Origin: Dehalobacter sp. CP
GTDB taxonomy: Bacteria; Bacillota_B; Desulfitobacteriia; Desulfitobacteriales; Syntrophobotulaceae
DNA: 19,494 nt
Assembly (NCBI GenBank): GCA_009910795.1
Contig: VMEE01000077.1
Location: 1 to 19,494, forward strand
Direction of reading: 5' to 3'
The notes under the pieces are model-generated. The model searched no databases and was not told the DNA's origin. It saw only the letters and a list, made by a program, of their open reading frames with translations. Positions 7,543 to 14,387 of this stretch are shown piece after piece. Every line of letters begins with the position of its first letter. Positions within the stretch are counted from its first letter, which is position 1. A program made the position numbers and the translations under genes.

Positions 7543-8268
7543 ATGCCGGGAGAAGATGTATTCAAATGGGTCGCATTGTTTGCTTTGAGTGCCATGCTAG
7601 TGAATTCTATTGGGATCCTGCTTGTTTACAAAAAAACTGATCTGGCTCTGAGGGGCAAAGAATATTTAATGTGTTTTGCAGCCGGAGTACTTATTGCATC
7701 GGTACTGAGCATGGGCTTCCCTGAGGCAGTGGCAAAAAATCCGCAAGCCGGACTGGCGGCTTTGACGGGTTTTATCTTTATGTTTTTTAGCAATAAGTTC
7801 ATCAAAATGAAAACAAAGCAAACGGAAGTAGCTTTTGGAATAACGGCAATTGAGGGGATCGGCATTCATTCATTTATTGACGGTATAATATATTCTGTGA
7901 CTTTCAGTGTGAGTCAAATCACCGGGATTATCTCCGGTGTAGGACTGATAGCACACGAATTTGCCGAAGGGGTAATTGCTTATGCGGTTCTCCTGAAAGG
8001 TGGAATGGAACGCAAAAGAGCATTGTTATTCGCCTTTCTGATCGCGGCTCTGACAACTCCGCTGGGCGCTTTTATTGCTTTCCCGATAATTTCAAGATTG
8101 AAAGATGAGGTTTTGGGTCTGGCACTGGGTTTTGTTGCCGGTGTTCTGATTTATCTATCGGCGTCACATCTTTTGCCGGAAGCAAGAGAACATGAGAAAA
8201 ATCATTCATATCTGGCCTTTCTTTTTGGTATAAGTCTTGCCTTGTTTATAATGCTAACGAAAAACTGA
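7543..8268 (+). CDS. ZIP family divalent metal transporter
   Basis: This 241-residue membrane protein of the ZIP family carries zinc, iron or manganese ions across the cytoplasmic membrane, normally inward. About eight hydrophobic helices fill the chain. Helix 4 carries the metal-site motif HSFIDG (His and Asp) and helix 5 carries HEFAEG (His, Glu, Glu), both hallmark ZIP binding sites. A third signature, SASHLLPEA, lies near residue 210. The His-rich cytoplasmic loop of some relatives is replaced by a short loop with KMKTKQT. The ATG has an AAGGAGATTG ribosome site upstream. A palindrome upstream suggests regulation by metal, but this is inference. Direction and metal cannot be read from sequence. 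Confidence 0.88.
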   Translation: MPGEDVFKWVALFALSAMLVNSIGILLVYKKTDLALRGKEYLMCFAAGVLIASVLSMGFPEAVAKNPQAGLAALTGFIFMFFSNKFIKMKTKQTEVAFGITAIEGIGIHSFIDGIIYSVTFSVSQITGIISGVGLIAHEFAEGVIAYAVLLKGGMERKRALLFAFLIAALTTPLGAFIAFPIISRLKDEVLGLALGFVAGVLIYLSASHLLPEAREHEKNHSYLAFLFGISLALFIMLTKN

Positions 8269-8335
8269 TCAGACAGTTTACGTATAATTGTATAAATTGA
8301 AAAAAGAAAAAGTATATATTCTTGGGAGGTTAACC

Positions 8336-8914
8336 GTGAGATATTTTATTTTGATGGGCAGTCCGCGTAAAAATGGTAATACAGCTACCTTGCTGAATCC
8401 TTTTATCGAAGAGTGTCAAAACTTGAGAATCGATTGCAGAACAACGTGGCTCTATGATAAAAAGATAGAACCATGTATTGCGTGCTGCAAGTGCCAATAC
8501 ATAATAGATTCTTTCGGTTGTCCATTTAATGACGATGTGCAGGAAATATTCGATCGCATAATGGAAAGCGATATGATCGTTCTGGCAACACCAATATATT
8601 CCTGGTATTGCACAGCACCAATGAAATCATTGCTGGACCGCCTTGTCTACGGGATGAATAAGTATTACGGCAATGAAAGAGGTCCGTCTTTTTGGGCGCA
8701 AAAAAAGCTGGCCATAATTGCGACCTGCGGCTACCGACCGGAGAAAGGCGCTGATTTGTTTGAAGAGGGGATCAAACGCTATTGCAAGCATTCTCAACTA
8801 ATATACGCTGGGATGCTTGTTGAAAAAGATCCGGGTTATAAGTCTGTTTTCAGTACCCCGACCAAAACAGAAAACGCCCGGAAATTTGCCCGGGAGCTTT
8901 TAAAAGACTTCTAG
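8336..8914 (+). CDS. Flavodoxin-fold NAD(P)H-dependent FMN oxidoreductase with Cys cluster
   Basis: This 192-residue flavoprotein of the NADPH-dependent FMN reductase / iron-sulfur flavoprotein-like group probably passes electrons from a nicotinamide or ferredoxin donor to an unknown acceptor. The phosphate-binding loop GSPRKNGNTATLL is at residues 8-20. A cysteine cluster follows: C47-x2-C50-C51-x-C53, then C62, then the DD pair of CPFNDD. The spacing resembles the compact cluster of iron-sulfur flavoproteins, though many members keep such cysteines without a proven cluster. The flavin-site motif TPIYSWYCTAPMKSLLDRL is near residue 85-105. The start GTG 8336 is chosen for GGGAGG (8324-8329) six bases upstream and the family N-terminus. 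The gap of 67 bases after the ZIP gene has no clear terminator. Confidence 0.85.
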   Translation: MRYFILMGSPRKNGNTATLLNPFIEECQNLRIDCRTTWLYDKKIEPCIACCKCQYIIDSFGCPFNDDVQEIFDRIMESDMIVLATPIYSWYCTAPMKSLLDRLVYGMNKYYGNERGPSFWAQKKLAIIATCGYRPEKGADLFEEGIKRYCKHSQLIYAGMLVEKDPGYKSVFSTPTKTENARKFARELLKDF

Positions 8915-9069
8915 ATGCCCAATCGGACATTGATATAAAACATAAATACTGGTAGACTTAGGATATAGGAAGTAAATTCAGTTGAAAACCGGACCATGCA
9001 TATATCGTTATCATTTGAGACGCAATATCCGCAATTATCTAAAGGATGTCGTTCAAAGGAGGTAATATG

Positions 9070-9234
9070 ATGGAAGGCCGGATCAAGGATTTTTGTATCG
9101 AGTGCGGGAATATCTCCGAGTTCTTCTATGACGGAGAACAATGGGTATGTCTTACATGCGGAAGCCACGATTCAATGGGAGATCAGGTCGATTCTATACC
9201 TTCTCCTGATGAACCTGCTCCTGAAGGGATATAA
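9070..9234 (+). CDS. Small zinc-ribbon protein
   Basis: This 54-residue protein has two CxxC knuckles, C9-IE-C12 and C27-LT-C30, separated by a short beta hairpin (FFYDGEQWVC). This is a classic zinc ribbon of the rubredoxin-like type. The tail is acidic and proline-rich (DSIPSPDEPAPEG). Function is unknown; such proteins act as nucleic-acid or protein adaptors. AAGGAGG (9056-9062) precedes two adjacent ATGs at 9067 and 9070; the second has the better seven-base spacing. The 155-base gap before it shows no gene, and a terminator follows. Confidence 0.7.
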   Translation: MEGRIKDFCIECGNISEFFYDGEQWVCLTCGSHDSMGDQVDSIPSPDEPAPEGI

Positions 9235-9252
9235 AGATGGATAAATGCACAG

Positions 9253-9288
9253 CAAGCCTTCAATTATAAATTGGAGGCTTGTAAATTT
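9253..9288 (+). terminator. Terminator after the zinc-ribbon gene
   Basis: CAAGCCTTCAATT (9253-9265) pairs with AATTGGAGGCTTG (9269-9281) through 13 pairs, one G-U, around the loop ATA. The following TAAATTT is moderately T-rich. It separates the zinc-ribbon gene from the PHA genes. Confidence 0.7.
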
Positions 9289-9317
9289 AACAAACGTTTT
9301 AAAAGATTAACATTAAT

Positions 9318-9370
9318 TTAACACACAAGACGGTTTAAATAATATACAATATATAATATACATAATATAT
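9318..9370 (+). promoter_or_regulatory. AT-rich leader and candidate promoter of phaE
   Basis: TTAACA (9318-9323) matches the -35 consensus at five of six positions and lies 16 bases from TAATAT (9340-9345), a fair -10 box. The -10 sits in one of two direct copies of TAATATACA (9340-9348 and 9354-9362, spaced 14 bases). The whole stretch 9284-9420 is almost pure A/T, which may help melting or bind a regulator. Nothing else is recognised there. Confidence 0.4.
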
Positions 9371-9436
9371 AAATTTAATAAATATAATCTAACCAAATAT
9401 TATAATTAATTACAAAGTGAAAGTGAGGTTAATTTT

Positions 9437-10501
9437 ATGGAAAAAAATAATGAGGTATTCAAACAATTTATGGAAGCTCAAAAAAACATGTTTGGTATGT
9501 GGCAGAAGATGGCCGAAATGAGTTTCGCCCCCAAAAATCAAGGGGAGGGCGCTCAGCCCGGGAAGGACTTTATGGATTATTTTAAGGAATTTTATGAACT
9601 AAATCAGAAATATTTTGCTGGATATAGCGGTGACCCAACGCAACTTTACCAAAGAATCAATGAAAGCCAGGAGACTTACCAGAAAATGTTTAAGCTCTGG
9701 TATGAGCTGAACAAAGAAGGCTTCAGTTCAACTTCTGAAAAGATTAATGAAGTTCAGGAAGAATGGTATAAAGAATACACAAGGCAAATCAAAGAAAACT
9801 ATGTTTCATATTTGCCGGAGCCATTAAGGAAGTTGGTGGAGGATTCTGCAAAGCTTATGGAGTCATACCGTGAAGCGTCGATAAAGTTCTGGAAACCTTG
9901 GTTTGACGATACCCTGATCCCGAATGAAGAATTTTTCAAAGGTGATTTTTATAATCCGGGCATGTATTTGCAGCAGTTAAAAAACTGGAAAGACAACTAT
10001 GAGAAATCATTTGGCAAAATAATGGATCTTCCGGCTACTGGATTTAACAGGGAGCATCTGGTCAAACAATCCGAAAGCTTTGATAAATACATACAATTTG
10101 GAATGTTGGTAAATGAAGTATTGGCCAATATATATAAAATAGGACAGGAAACCATCCAAAAGGTTATTGATGACAATGTAAAAATGTATGAAGCGGGCAA
10201 AAAAATAGAAAATTTTGAAGAATTCTATGAGTACTGGGTCAAAGAAATCAGTTCTGCTCTTGATAAATTGTACTTCTCAAAAGACTTCAGCGCGTTGATG
10301 GGACAAGCATTAAAGGCAATGACTGATCTTAAGATCGAAGCTGACAAGCTGTGGGAGGACTATCTTTCCTATTATCCAATACCTAAAAAATCAGATATGG
10401 ATAGCCTGTATAAAACTGTCTATAAAATGAAAAGAGAGCTTACCGCTTTAAGGAAGGAAATCAGTGAGCTCAAAGGACAAAAACCGGAATCCGGCAATTA
10501 A
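9437..10501 (+). CDS. phaE: Class III poly(R)-hydroxyalkanoate synthase subunit PhaE
   Basis: This 354-residue protein is the non-catalytic partner of class III PHA synthase, close to the roughly 357 residues of the Allochromatium protein. It forms a complex with PhaC on the PHA granule and is needed for full activity. The chain is acidic, highly helical and rich in aromatic residues. Recognisable stretches are the N-terminal FKQFMEAQKNMFGMWQKMAE, a central DLPATGFNREHL (the family's LPALGxTRE region) and a C-terminal SDMDSLYKTVYKMKRELTAL coiled coil before the charged end. No signal peptide or membrane helix is seen. The ATG has AGTGAGGT at 9422-9429 eight bases upstream. phaC follows after 42 bases, in the gene order phaE-phaC. 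Confidence 0.88.
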   Translation: MEKNNEVFKQFMEAQKNMFGMWQKMAEMSFAPKNQGEGAQPGKDFMDYFKEFYELNQKYFAGYSGDPTQLYQRINESQETYQKMFKLWYELNKEGFSSTSEKINEVQEEWYKEYTRQIKENYVSYLPEPLRKLVEDSAKLMESYREASIKFWKPWFDDTLIPNEEFFKGDFYNPGMYLQQLKNWKDNYEKSFGKIMDLPATGFNREHLVKQSESFDKYIQFGMLVNEVLANIYKIGQETIQKVIDDNVKMYEAGKKIENFEEFYEYWVKEISSALDKLYFSKDFSALMGQALKAMTDLKIEADKLWEDYLSYYPIPKKSDMDSLYKTVYKMKRELTALRKEISELKGQKPESGN

Positions 10502-10543
10502 TTAGCTTAAACCGGACTGCAAAACTGAGAGAGGTGCATCTAT

Positions 10544-11623
10544 TTGGAAAAACAGAAGTTTACAGATATCAATGAATTATATGAAAAATTCTTTTCCAAC
10601 GCTGTCAACAAACAACAAAAAATGATAGATGGGTTTGAGATCTTAGCAAATATAGAATTCGACGAACGATATAAAACGCCCAAGGAATTGGTCTATGAAG
10701 AAGATAAAATGAAAATATATCATTATCATCCAATCTCAGAAAAGAAAACTACTATACCAACTCTGATCGTTTATGCACTGATGAACAGGCCATATGTTAT
10801 GGATCTGCAAAGTGAAAAGAGTTTTGTCCGCAAGCTGTTGGAAGAAGGGCTGGATCTGTACATGCTTGATTGGGGTTACCCAACAGCTGAGGATCGGTAC
10901 ATCATATTCGAGGATTATATTGAAGGTTACTTAGCAAATGCGGTCGAATTTTTAAAGAAAAAACACAATGTAAAACAGATCAATATCATGTCTAAATGCC
11001 AGGGCGGTACTTTTTGTGCGATATATGCCTCCATGTTTCCTGAAAATATCAAAAACCTGGTGACGATCGCTTCTCCGTTTGATTTTGATATCGAAGACGG
11101 ACTGCTCTTCAAGTGGGCAAAATACATGGATGTTGACAGCTTGGTCGATGCTTTCGGGGTTGTCCCGGGGCAATTTCTCAACATGTGTTTTGTTTCGCTT
11201 AGGCCTTATGAACTCCTTTTTGATAAGTACGTCGCGATAATTAATAGATTGGATAACCCCAAAGTTTTAAAAGATTTTCTCAGCGTAGAAAGCTGGATAT
11301 TTGACAGTCCTGGACAGGCAGGAGAAGCTTATCGAAAGTACATGAAGGATTTGTGGCAGGAGAACAAGCTTATCAAGGGTGAGTTCAAGATGAATGGGAG
11401 GGCAATAGACTTAAAAGCAATCAAGATGCCGTTGCTTAATATAGTTGGAGAAAAAGACAATCTTATACCACCATCCTCTTCGATCCCGCTGAACGATTTA
11501 GTGGCAAGCAAGGACAAAGAATTGCATTCTTTTCCACTTGGACATGCCGGGATAGTTGCCAGTTCACTTTCACAAAAAAAAGTCGCTCCGCTTGTAGCTC
11601 AATGGTTACTGAGCCGAAGCTGA
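10544..11623 (+). CDS. phaC: Class III poly(R)-hydroxyalkanoate synthase catalytic subunit PhaC
   Basis: This 359-residue alpha/beta-hydrolase-fold enzyme polymerises (R)-hydroxyacyl-CoA (typically 3-hydroxybutyryl-CoA) into PHA, releasing CoA. The short length and the adjacent phaE define class III. The catalytic triad is visible: Cys152 in MSKCQGGTF, Asp305 in VGEKDNLIPP and His334 in LGHAGIV. These sit exactly three residues beyond the Cys149/Asp302/His331 of Allochromatium. The conserved LDWGYP segment near residue 107 is also present. The lipase-like box reads S-K-C-Q-G, with Ser where Gly is usual. The TTG start is supported by GAGAGGTG (10527-10535... within 10527-10536) about nine bases upstream. 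A terminator follows. Enzymes making the monomer (PhaA, PhaB, PhaJ) are not in the window. Confidence 0.92.
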   Translation: MEKQKFTDINELYEKFFSNAVNKQQKMIDGFEILANIEFDERYKTPKELVYEEDKMKIYHYHPISEKKTTIPTLIVYALMNRPYVMDLQSEKSFVRKLLEEGLDLYMLDWGYPTAEDRYIIFEDYIEGYLANAVEFLKKKHNVKQINIMSKCQGGTFCAIYASMFPENIKNLVTIASPFDFDIEDGLLFKWAKYMDVDSLVDAFGVVPGQFLNMCFVSLRPYELLFDKYVAIINRLDNPKVLKDFLSVESWIFDSPGQAGEAYRKYMKDLWQENKLIKGEFKMNGRAIDLKAIKMPLLNIVGEKDNLIPPSSSIPLNDLVASKDKELHSFPLGHAGIVASSLSQKKVAPLVAQWLLSRS

Positions 11624-11660
11624 TCGAACTGGGCCGAGTATACTGATTATGAGGATCAAT

Positions 11661-11700
11661 TTATCCCCGGATATAAACTGCCGGGGATAATTATTTTCTT
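11661..11700 (+). terminator. Rho-independent terminator after phaC
   Basis: TTATCCCCGG (11661-11670) and CCGGGGATAA (11681-11690) form a perfect ten-pair stem with a ten-base loop, followed by TTATTTTCTT. It ends the phaE-phaC transcript, so the phasin gene beyond needs its own promoter or read-through. Confidence 0.92.
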
Positions 11701-11721
11701 GGACCAGACCAATAAGAGATA

Positions 11722-11750
11722 TTCCAAGATAACCCAAAATTAAGTATACT
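11722..11750 (+). promoter_or_regulatory. Possible promoter of the phasin-ubiB unit
   Basis: A good -10 box TATACT is at 11745-11750, 26 bases before the phasin ATG. The hexamer 17 bases upstream, TTCCAA (11722-11727), is a poor -35 box. A promoter is expected here because a strong terminator lies just before. Confidence 0.4.
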
Positions 11751-11775
11751 ATAGCTATAAGGGGAGGTGCAAAAA

Positions 11776-12090
11776 ATGACTATCAGTGATGAAATGAAGA
11801 AAATATTTCTTGCAGGTATCGGAGCTATCGCGACTACGGCTGAAAAAACAATGGAGGTCATCGATTCTCTGATCGAAAAAGGTGAACTGACTGTAGAACA
11901 AGGCAGAGTGATTAATGAAGAGCTTAAGCACAACATGTTAGAGATCAAGAAAGAACATTCAGCCGAAACAGAAACTCGGCAAATGTTGAAAAGATACAAA
12001 GAAATGAATGAAACAGAAAAAGAAGTCTTCCGCAAGGAAATTATGGAGATGGAGAATAAGCGTAATGAATCAGGAAAAGATAACGACTGA
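11776..12090 (+). CDS. Phasin-like protein (PHA granule-associated, COG3937 type)
   Basis: This 104-residue helical protein resembles the phasin/PHA-synthesis-regulator group: the N-terminal MKKIFLAGIGAIATTAEKTM (a short amphipathic helix with small residues) is followed by IDSLIEKGELTVEQGR and a long charged coiled coil (about residues 45-104). Phasins coat PHA granules and affect their size, which fits the position right after phaE-phaC. Relatives also occur in clostridia without PHA genes, so a granule role is inferred mainly from context. The ATG at 11776 has GGGGAGG at 11761-11767, eight bases upstream; a GTG at 11767 would overlap the ribosome site. The last 26 bases overlap the ubiB-like gene in another frame, implying coupled translation. 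Confidence 0.75.
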   Translation: MTISDEMKKIFLAGIGAIATTAEKTMEVIDSLIEKGELTVEQGRVINEELKHNMLEIKKEHSAETETRQMLKRYKEMNETEKEVFRKEIMEMENKRNESGKDND

Positions 12091-13681
12091 AAGCAGTCAT
12101 TCAGGCAAAAACAAATCTTCTGGAGCCAGAATAAGGGAAATGCTCGGAGCCTTGCGGAGACATCATATAATTCATGGAGTAAGTCCCCAAAAGCTAAAAA
12201 TGATCCTTGAAGATCTTGGACCAACATATGTGAAAATTGGTCAAATCATGTCCATGCGTTCAGATATACTGCCAAAGGAATATTGTGATGCGCTTACCGA
12301 ACTCAGAACGGATGTCAAACCGATGCCGTATTATGAATTGATCCAAGTGGTCGAATCAGAATACGGCATCGGCGCATACGAAGTATTCAAAGATATATCC
12401 GAGGAATGTATCGGTTCAGCTTCAATCGCGCAGGTGCATAAAGCAACCCTGAAAGATGGGCGGGTGGTAGTACTTAAAGTTCAGCGTCCGGGAATATATA
12501 AGACCATGGAAAGAGATATAGAATTACTGAAAAGAGCTCTTTCACTAATCAAAATATTGAAAATACAAGTTGGAAATATTGATTTTAGAGTGTTCCTTGA
12601 TGAAATGTGGGCTACCGCCCAAAAAGAAATGGACTTTATTGCTGAAGCTAATTATATTAGAGAATTTACTAAAATGCATAGTGATGTTGCTTATGTTGAA
12701 TTCCCTAAAGTTGAATATCAGCTCACAACACCATATGTTTTAGTCATGGAATATATTGATGGGATCCAGATCGATGATTTATCCGCTTTGGCAGCGAAAG
12801 GTTATGATATAAACGATATCGGTCTGAAGCTTGCGGAGAATTATATCAAGCAGATACTTGACCATGGTATGTTTCATGCTGACCCTCATCCGGGCAATAT
12901 ATATATTCGTGAAGGGAAAATAGTTTGGTTGGATCTGGGAATGATCGGACGAATCAGTGAACGCGATAAGGCCTTATTGAAAAAGATGGTACTTTCGATT
13001 GTTCGCAGAGATATCGAGAGTCTGAAAGAAGCATTTATTACGCTTGATACTTTGCAGGGAGATATTGATCATCCGAAGCTCTATGAAGATATAGAGAATT
13101 TTTTATCCCGTTACGGTGACTTGGATTTGGCTAATATACAGCTCGGCCATATAATGGAAGAAGTAAAGGAAGTTCTTGATTATCATTATATAACTCTGCC
13201 AAGGGGAGTATCGATGCTGATCCGTGGAATAGTAACGATCGAAGGTGTATTAGCTTTCTGCAGTCCGCATGTTAATTTTGTCCAAGTAGTTGCCAGCCAT
13301 GTTTCCGGAAAGATGATGAAGGATTTTGATATAAGGCGCGAAGGTTTTAATTGGCTGATCCAGATGGCCGATTTTAGTAAAAACAGTATGATATTACCGG
13401 GGCAGCTGGCGGATATATTTCGTATGACTATGAGGGGTCAAACAAAAATAAGAGTTGAGGTAGCAAACTCGAGGCTTTTTGCCCGTCAGCTAGAGCGCAG
13501 GACAGACAAGATGGTGATTGGTATTTTGTGCGGAGCCTTGATCATAGGGTCTAGTTTGATAAGCCTCTCAAACCTGTATCCCAAGGTTGGCGGGATCCCC
13601 GTTCTAGGTCTTGGCGGGTTTGTTTTGGCTTTGTTATTAACTATTTGGCTTATTATTAAAATCGGGAAGAAATATACCTGA
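12065..13681 (+). CDS. UbiB/AarF (ABC1) family atypical kinase-like protein
   Basis: This 538-residue member of the UbiB/ABC1/ADCK family shows all family marks: K57-IGQ (the KxGQ motif) in the N-terminal extension, the Ala-rich nucleotide loop GSASIAQVH (residues 117-125), K138 in VLKVQRP, HADPHPGN (271-278) as the catalytic-loop equivalent, and LDLGMIG with metal-binding D290. Two C-terminal hydrophobic segments (about 480-500 and 508-530) anchor it in the membrane. Family members act as ATPases or kinases in quinone or isoprenoid lipid metabolism; here the substrate is unknown. ATG 12065 is chosen because GGAG (12051-12054) is ten bases upstream; an earlier ATG at 12008 would overlap far into the phasin gene and add an atypical basic stretch. 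Confidence 0.9.
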   Translation: MNQEKITTESSHSGKNKSSGARIREMLGALRRHHIIHGVSPQKLKMILEDLGPTYVKIGQIMSMRSDILPKEYCDALTELRTDVKPMPYYELIQVVESEYGIGAYEVFKDISEECIGSASIAQVHKATLKDGRVVVLKVQRPGIYKTMERDIELLKRALSLIKILKIQVGNIDFRVFLDEMWATAQKEMDFIAEANYIREFTKMHSDVAYVEFPKVEYQLTTPYVLVMEYIDGIQIDDLSALAAKGYDINDIGLKLAENYIKQILDHGMFHADPHPGNIYIREGKIVWLDLGMIGRISERDKALLKKMVLSIVRRDIESLKEAFITLDTLQGDIDHPKLYEDIENFLSRYGDLDLANIQLGHIMEEVKEVLDYHYITLPRGVSMLIRGIVTIEGVLAFCSPHVNFVQVVASHVSGKMMKDFDIRREGFNWLIQMADFSKNSMILPGQLADIFRMTMRGQTKIRVEVANSRLFARQLERRTDKMVIGILCGALIIGSSLISLSNLYPKVGGIPVLGLGGFVLALLLTIWLIIKIGKKYT

Positions 13682-13744
13682 GTATATTTAAGATTCATTG
13701 TATAAACATTGATAAAAATCAAATAAGAAAGAGGATATTTGCTT

Positions 13745-14290
13745 ATGGCTAATAAAGTAATCGAAAAAATGGACAAAGAAACTCTATTGCGGCTGATCGA
13801 TATATATTCTAAAAATTGGTCGACTATGGATGGGTGCTGGTTCCAGTCCATAGAAAGCAAATTCGGTATGGAAGAAGCTATGGAGCACGATGAAAGAGCC
13901 TGGGAAAACTACACGGTAGTCGAAGCGAAAAGGATCAGGGAGTTTCTTGATCTTCCGCCAAAAGCGGGGATAGAGGGTTTGAAAAGAGCGCTGGAGCTCA
14001 GAGTTTATGCCAATTTGAACGATTACGAGATAATCGTTGAAGAAAACTGCCTTATATATCGGACTCTTGATTGTCGAGTACAGAATGCCCGAAAAAGAAA
14101 AGGGATGGAGTTCCATCCCTGCGTTTCTGTAGGTATCTTAGAATATGGTCTGTTTGCTAAAACAATAGACGAAAGATTTGATTGTGTTGTATTGAGCTGT
14201 TATCCGGAAATAACCGATCCATCATGTAACTGTGCCTGGAAGTTCACCTTGACTAATCCTTGTGAGGCAGGATCTTCACAAGGAGTCTAG
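13745..14290 (+). CDS. DUF6125-like cytosolic protein of unknown function
   Basis: This 181-residue soluble protein looks like the DUF6125 group: an N-terminal helix pair with LLRLIDIYSKNWSTMDGCWF and EHDERAWENYTVVEAKRI, then a beta-rich C-terminal half with several Cys residues (C102 and C107 regions, C121, C142, C145 region, CNCAW). The Trp/Cys-rich DGCWFQSIE and HPCVSVG segments suggest a small-ligand or metal site, but no reaction is known. AAAGAGG upstream gives a ten-base spacing to ATG 13745; a TTG at 13739 is too close. It lies 63 bases after the ubiB-like gene and may share its transcript. Its last 38 bases overlap the end of the opposite-strand gamma-subunit gene. Confidence 0.65.
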   Translation: MANKVIEKMDKETLLRLIDIYSKNWSTMDGCWFQSIESKFGMEEAMEHDERAWENYTVVEAKRIREFLDLPPKAGIEGLKRALELRVYANLNDYEIIVEENCLIYRTLDCRVQNARKRKGMEFHPCVSVGILEYGLFAKTIDERFDCVVLSCYPEITDPSCNCAWKFTLTNPCEAGSSQGV

Positions 14291-14375
14291 CAACGATCAT
14301 AAACAGGATGATAACGACGAACATGATCGGAAGCCCGATAGCCATGACTTGCAATGCCTGAGATAATGTATTCAT
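14253..14375 (-). CDS. Minimal OadG-like gamma subunit of a sodium-pumping decarboxylase
   Basis: This 40-residue protein starts with ATG at 14375 and ends with TAG at 14253-14255. It is essentially one membrane helix: MNTLSQALQVMAIGLPIMFV followed by VIILFMIVARLLVKILPHKD. The ALxVMxxGLPxMFVV pattern is the conserved N-terminal part of the OadG gamma family, which helps assemble the membrane complex. The usual Pro/Ala-rich and C-terminal parts are missing, giving a length nearer the very small subunits of methylmalonyl-CoA decarboxylases. AGGAGG (14388-14383) overlaps the stop codon of the beta gene and is seven bases from the start, so translation is coupled. This strongly supports a real gene despite its size. 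Confidence 0.82.
   Translation of the reverse strand: MNTLSQALQVMAIGLPIMFVVIILFMIVARLLVKILPHKD
14257..14284. repeat. Inverted repeat in the convergent gene overlap
   Basis: TCCTTGTGA (14257-14265) and TCACAAGGA (14276-14284) are perfect nine-base arms around a ten-base loop. It lies inside the 38-base tail-to-tail overlap of the DUF6125-like gene and the minus-strand gamma gene. It could be a shared terminator hairpin, but neither side has a T run. Confidence 0.5.
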
Positions 14376-14387
14376 AATGTGTCCTCC

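Noticed and set aside
8911..9168. Minus-strand open frame covering the gap before the zinc-ribbon gene
   Set aside because: It lies antisense to the zinc ribbon, shows no family pattern, and the + strand gene has a strong ribosome site and two CxxC motifs.
11691..12227. Long minus-strand open frame opposite the phasin and ubiB start
   Set aside because: It has no ribosome site, its composition is typical of an antisense shadow (Ser, Phe, Leu-rich), and it covers the phaC terminator tail and two well supported + strand genes.
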